From the NCBI GenBank assembly GCA_004524595.1, contig SDOA01000151.1, positions 1 through 8,262 on the forward strand: a stretch of 8,262 bases of DNA, in the 5' to 3' direction. This stretch comes from Candidatus Thorarchaeota archaeon (GTDB lineage Archaea; Asgardarchaeota; Thorarchaeia; Thorarchaeales; Thorarchaeaceae). Below, piece after piece: positions 6,924 to 8,262 of this stretch. Every line of letters starts with the position of its first letter. The first letter of the stretch is position 1. Under the pieces are notes generated by a model. The model was given only the letters and a program-made list of their open reading frames with translations, did no database searches and was not told the DNA's origin. Position numbers and translations under genes: made by a program.

Positions 6924-8262
6924 ATATTTGAAAATTGATGAAAACAGTGGCTCCGTTCTTCATCGGGCCAACATATGCTCTTTCATATGCTCCAAAGAGA
7001 TCTACGAAGCCTGAATTTAAAACCCAATCAATCCACGACCATGATGACTCTTGCCCCATCTTTGCAGGTGCATATTGACCAAATGCCCAACTTAGATATC
7101 TTTCAATTTCTGCCTTTAGATTAAGTAGAGATTCTCCCTCTGTTCCTGAAACATTTGTAATCTCTGATGCGATTTCTTCATGTCTCTTATTCAAATTAGA
7201 ATGAGTCTCTTGAATGAGTTGTCCTAAACTAGCAAGGGCTTCATTCATCTCATCAAATCTCTCCTTCTTTCTAAAACGAGAGATCTTACCCATGAGACTG
7301 AACATCTCCCCTCTATGAAGGACTTTCACATTTTTTCCTTCAAGTGTCTTTGCCAGTTGTTCATTCCAAGGTGTATTGAAATATACTCTCGGGTATTTGA
7401 CGAACATTGGGAAGGGAACTGACAATGCTTTAGCACTTGGAATCACTTGGGCATAATATGCAGTTTCACCAGGTCCTCCAATATGAACAATTGTTGGTAT
7501 TATACTATCGATTGCAAGCTGTCTTGAGTCTACTCGTAGAGACATATGTTGGGCAATCTCTCCTAGATACGGGCTCTCTGCTGAGGTCTCTATCTCTACA
7601 TCCTCAGCACAAGTTGGGCACTTTCCTGTAAGAAGTACATTTGCCCCTTTGTCTACATAGTGTAATTCTATTCTCGCTCTATTGCAAGCATCATTTTGAC
7701 ACTCGTAAAAGAATGGAACGTAGTCTGCATCTCGATATCCAATACCTGGATTGTATCCTGTTGACACTATCTTTTCAGTAATCTCATTGAACGATGTGAG
7801 AAATCTCTCTCGATTCTCTCTTGCCAATTGGAATTCTAATCCCTCTATTAACAGGTCTCGAATTTGATCGTCTGAAGCTACGAGTAGAGGAATACTCAGA
7901 TTCCCTTCTATGTTGAATAATCTTCCTATAATTCTCTCTGCCCACTCCCCAAGGGTCTTTGAATTGACAAAGCTCCATCGTGTGATTGCTAGTGCCTGCT
8001 CGAGTCTCTCTTCATAAACAAGTCTACCTGTCCCTTCGATAGATTTGGTCATTGGTCTGTAGCTATTACGGATGTCTTCTTCTATCTGATTATACCAGTC
8101 CTTTTCTGGTAGTGGTAACATACTGACAGGCGAATTCTCGTAACCTTCTCTTACAGGAATACTCGCAAGTGTACCGCCTTGTCCCAATACTGGGACACGG
8201 ATGTTGGTCAATTCTGATTGCACAATGTCATAGTCAGCGACGCAAAAAAACGTAGATAGAGG
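6922..8262 (-). CDS. BshC-like cysteine-ligase family protein with zinc ribbon, 5' end cut by window edge
   Basis: The frame stays open to the right edge, so the N-terminus is outside the window and GTG 8223 is an internal Val codon. The 446 visible residues begin FFCVADYDIVQ shortly after the edge, which fits the BshC motif usually read as FWVAxEDHDFxE. The strongest signature is PTIVHIGGPGETAYYAQV (codons near 7500-7440), the BshC hallmark that follows the Rossmann core. Before it lies a four-cysteine zinc ribbon (C-x4-C at 7701-7684 and C-x2-C at 7620-7609). After it comes a charged coiled-coil stretch (about 7270-7100), also typical of BshC. In bacteria BshC joins cysteine to glucosamine-malate to make bacillithiol. 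Whether this protein does so is unknown, since bshA and bshB are absent here and the zinc ribbon is not part of the bacterial enzyme as I know it. Full length would be about 520-560 residues if similar to bacterial BshC. Confidence 0.82.
   Translation of the reverse strand, partial: PLSTFFCVADYDIVQSELTNIRVPVLGQGGTLASIPVREGYENSPVSMLPLPEKDWYNQIEEDIRNSYRPMTKSIEGTGRLVYEERLEQALAITRWSFVNSKTLGEWAERIIGRLFNIEGNLSIPLLVASDDQIRDLLIEGLEFQLARENRERFLTSFNEITEKIVSTGYNPGIGYRDADYVPFFYECQNDACNRARIELHYVDKGANVLLTGKCPTCAEDVEIETSAESPYLGEIAQHMSLRVDSRQLAIDSIIPTIVHIGGPGETAYYAQVIPSAKALSVPFPMFVKYPRVYFNTPWNEQLAKTLEGKNVKVLHRGEMFSLMGKISRFRKKERFDEMNEALASLGQLIQETHSNLNKRHEEIASEITNVSGTEGESLLNLKAEIERYLSWAFGQYAPAKMGQESSWSWIDWVLNSGFVDLFGAYERAYVGPMKNGATVFINFQI

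Noticed and set aside
1..8262. CRISPR array, insertion sequence, integrase or tRNA gene
   Set aside because: No regularly spaced repeats, terminal inverted repeats with a transposase, or tRNA-like T-loop and anticodon arm patterns were seen.

Overview
The window looks archaeal. It encodes an archaeal-type TrmI tRNA methyltransferase, a HerA-superfamily ATPase and a short monofunctional OMP decarboxylase. Short TATA-like elements lie about 22-28 nt upstream of several start codons, and some starts have Shine-Dalgarno-like motifs. The moderate base composition and the unusual BshC-like protein would fit an uncultivated lineage such as an Asgard archaeon (Thorarchaeia-like). That placement is inference from general impression and no marker here proves it.

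Layout from left to right: (1) trmI on the minus strand, cut by the left edge at its 3' end. (2) A divergent intergenic stretch of about 100 bp. (3) A 736-residue HerA-like ATPase on the plus strand with a long acidic linker and an unrecognised C-terminal domain, followed on the same strand by a 124-residue protein of unknown function. (4) A polytopic membrane protein of unknown function on the minus strand, convergent with (3). (5) A 57-bp divergent promoter region containing a dyad and a TATA element usable in both directions. (6) pyrF, then about 180 bp of noncoding sequence with a long-range hairpin and a sharp 13-bp palindrome, then a fold-type I PLP aminotransferase, all on the plus strand. 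(7) A strong hairpin plus T-tract shared by two convergent gene ends. (8) A BshC-like protein on the minus strand that runs off the right edge. Its apparent GTG start at 8223 is internal to the gene.

The genes do not form one pathway. tRNA modification, DNA or protein remodelling, pyrimidine synthesis, amino-group transfer and a cysteine-ligase-like enzyme are arranged as short, mostly divergent or convergent units, as is common in archaeal core regions. No CRISPR array, tRNA, rRNA, insertion sequence or integrase was seen. The most unusual items are the archaeal BshC-like enzyme with an embedded four-cysteine zinc ribbon, the HerA-like ATPase without NurA, Mre11 or Rad50 beside it but with a novel C-terminal module, and the aminotransferase with an altered lysine loop.
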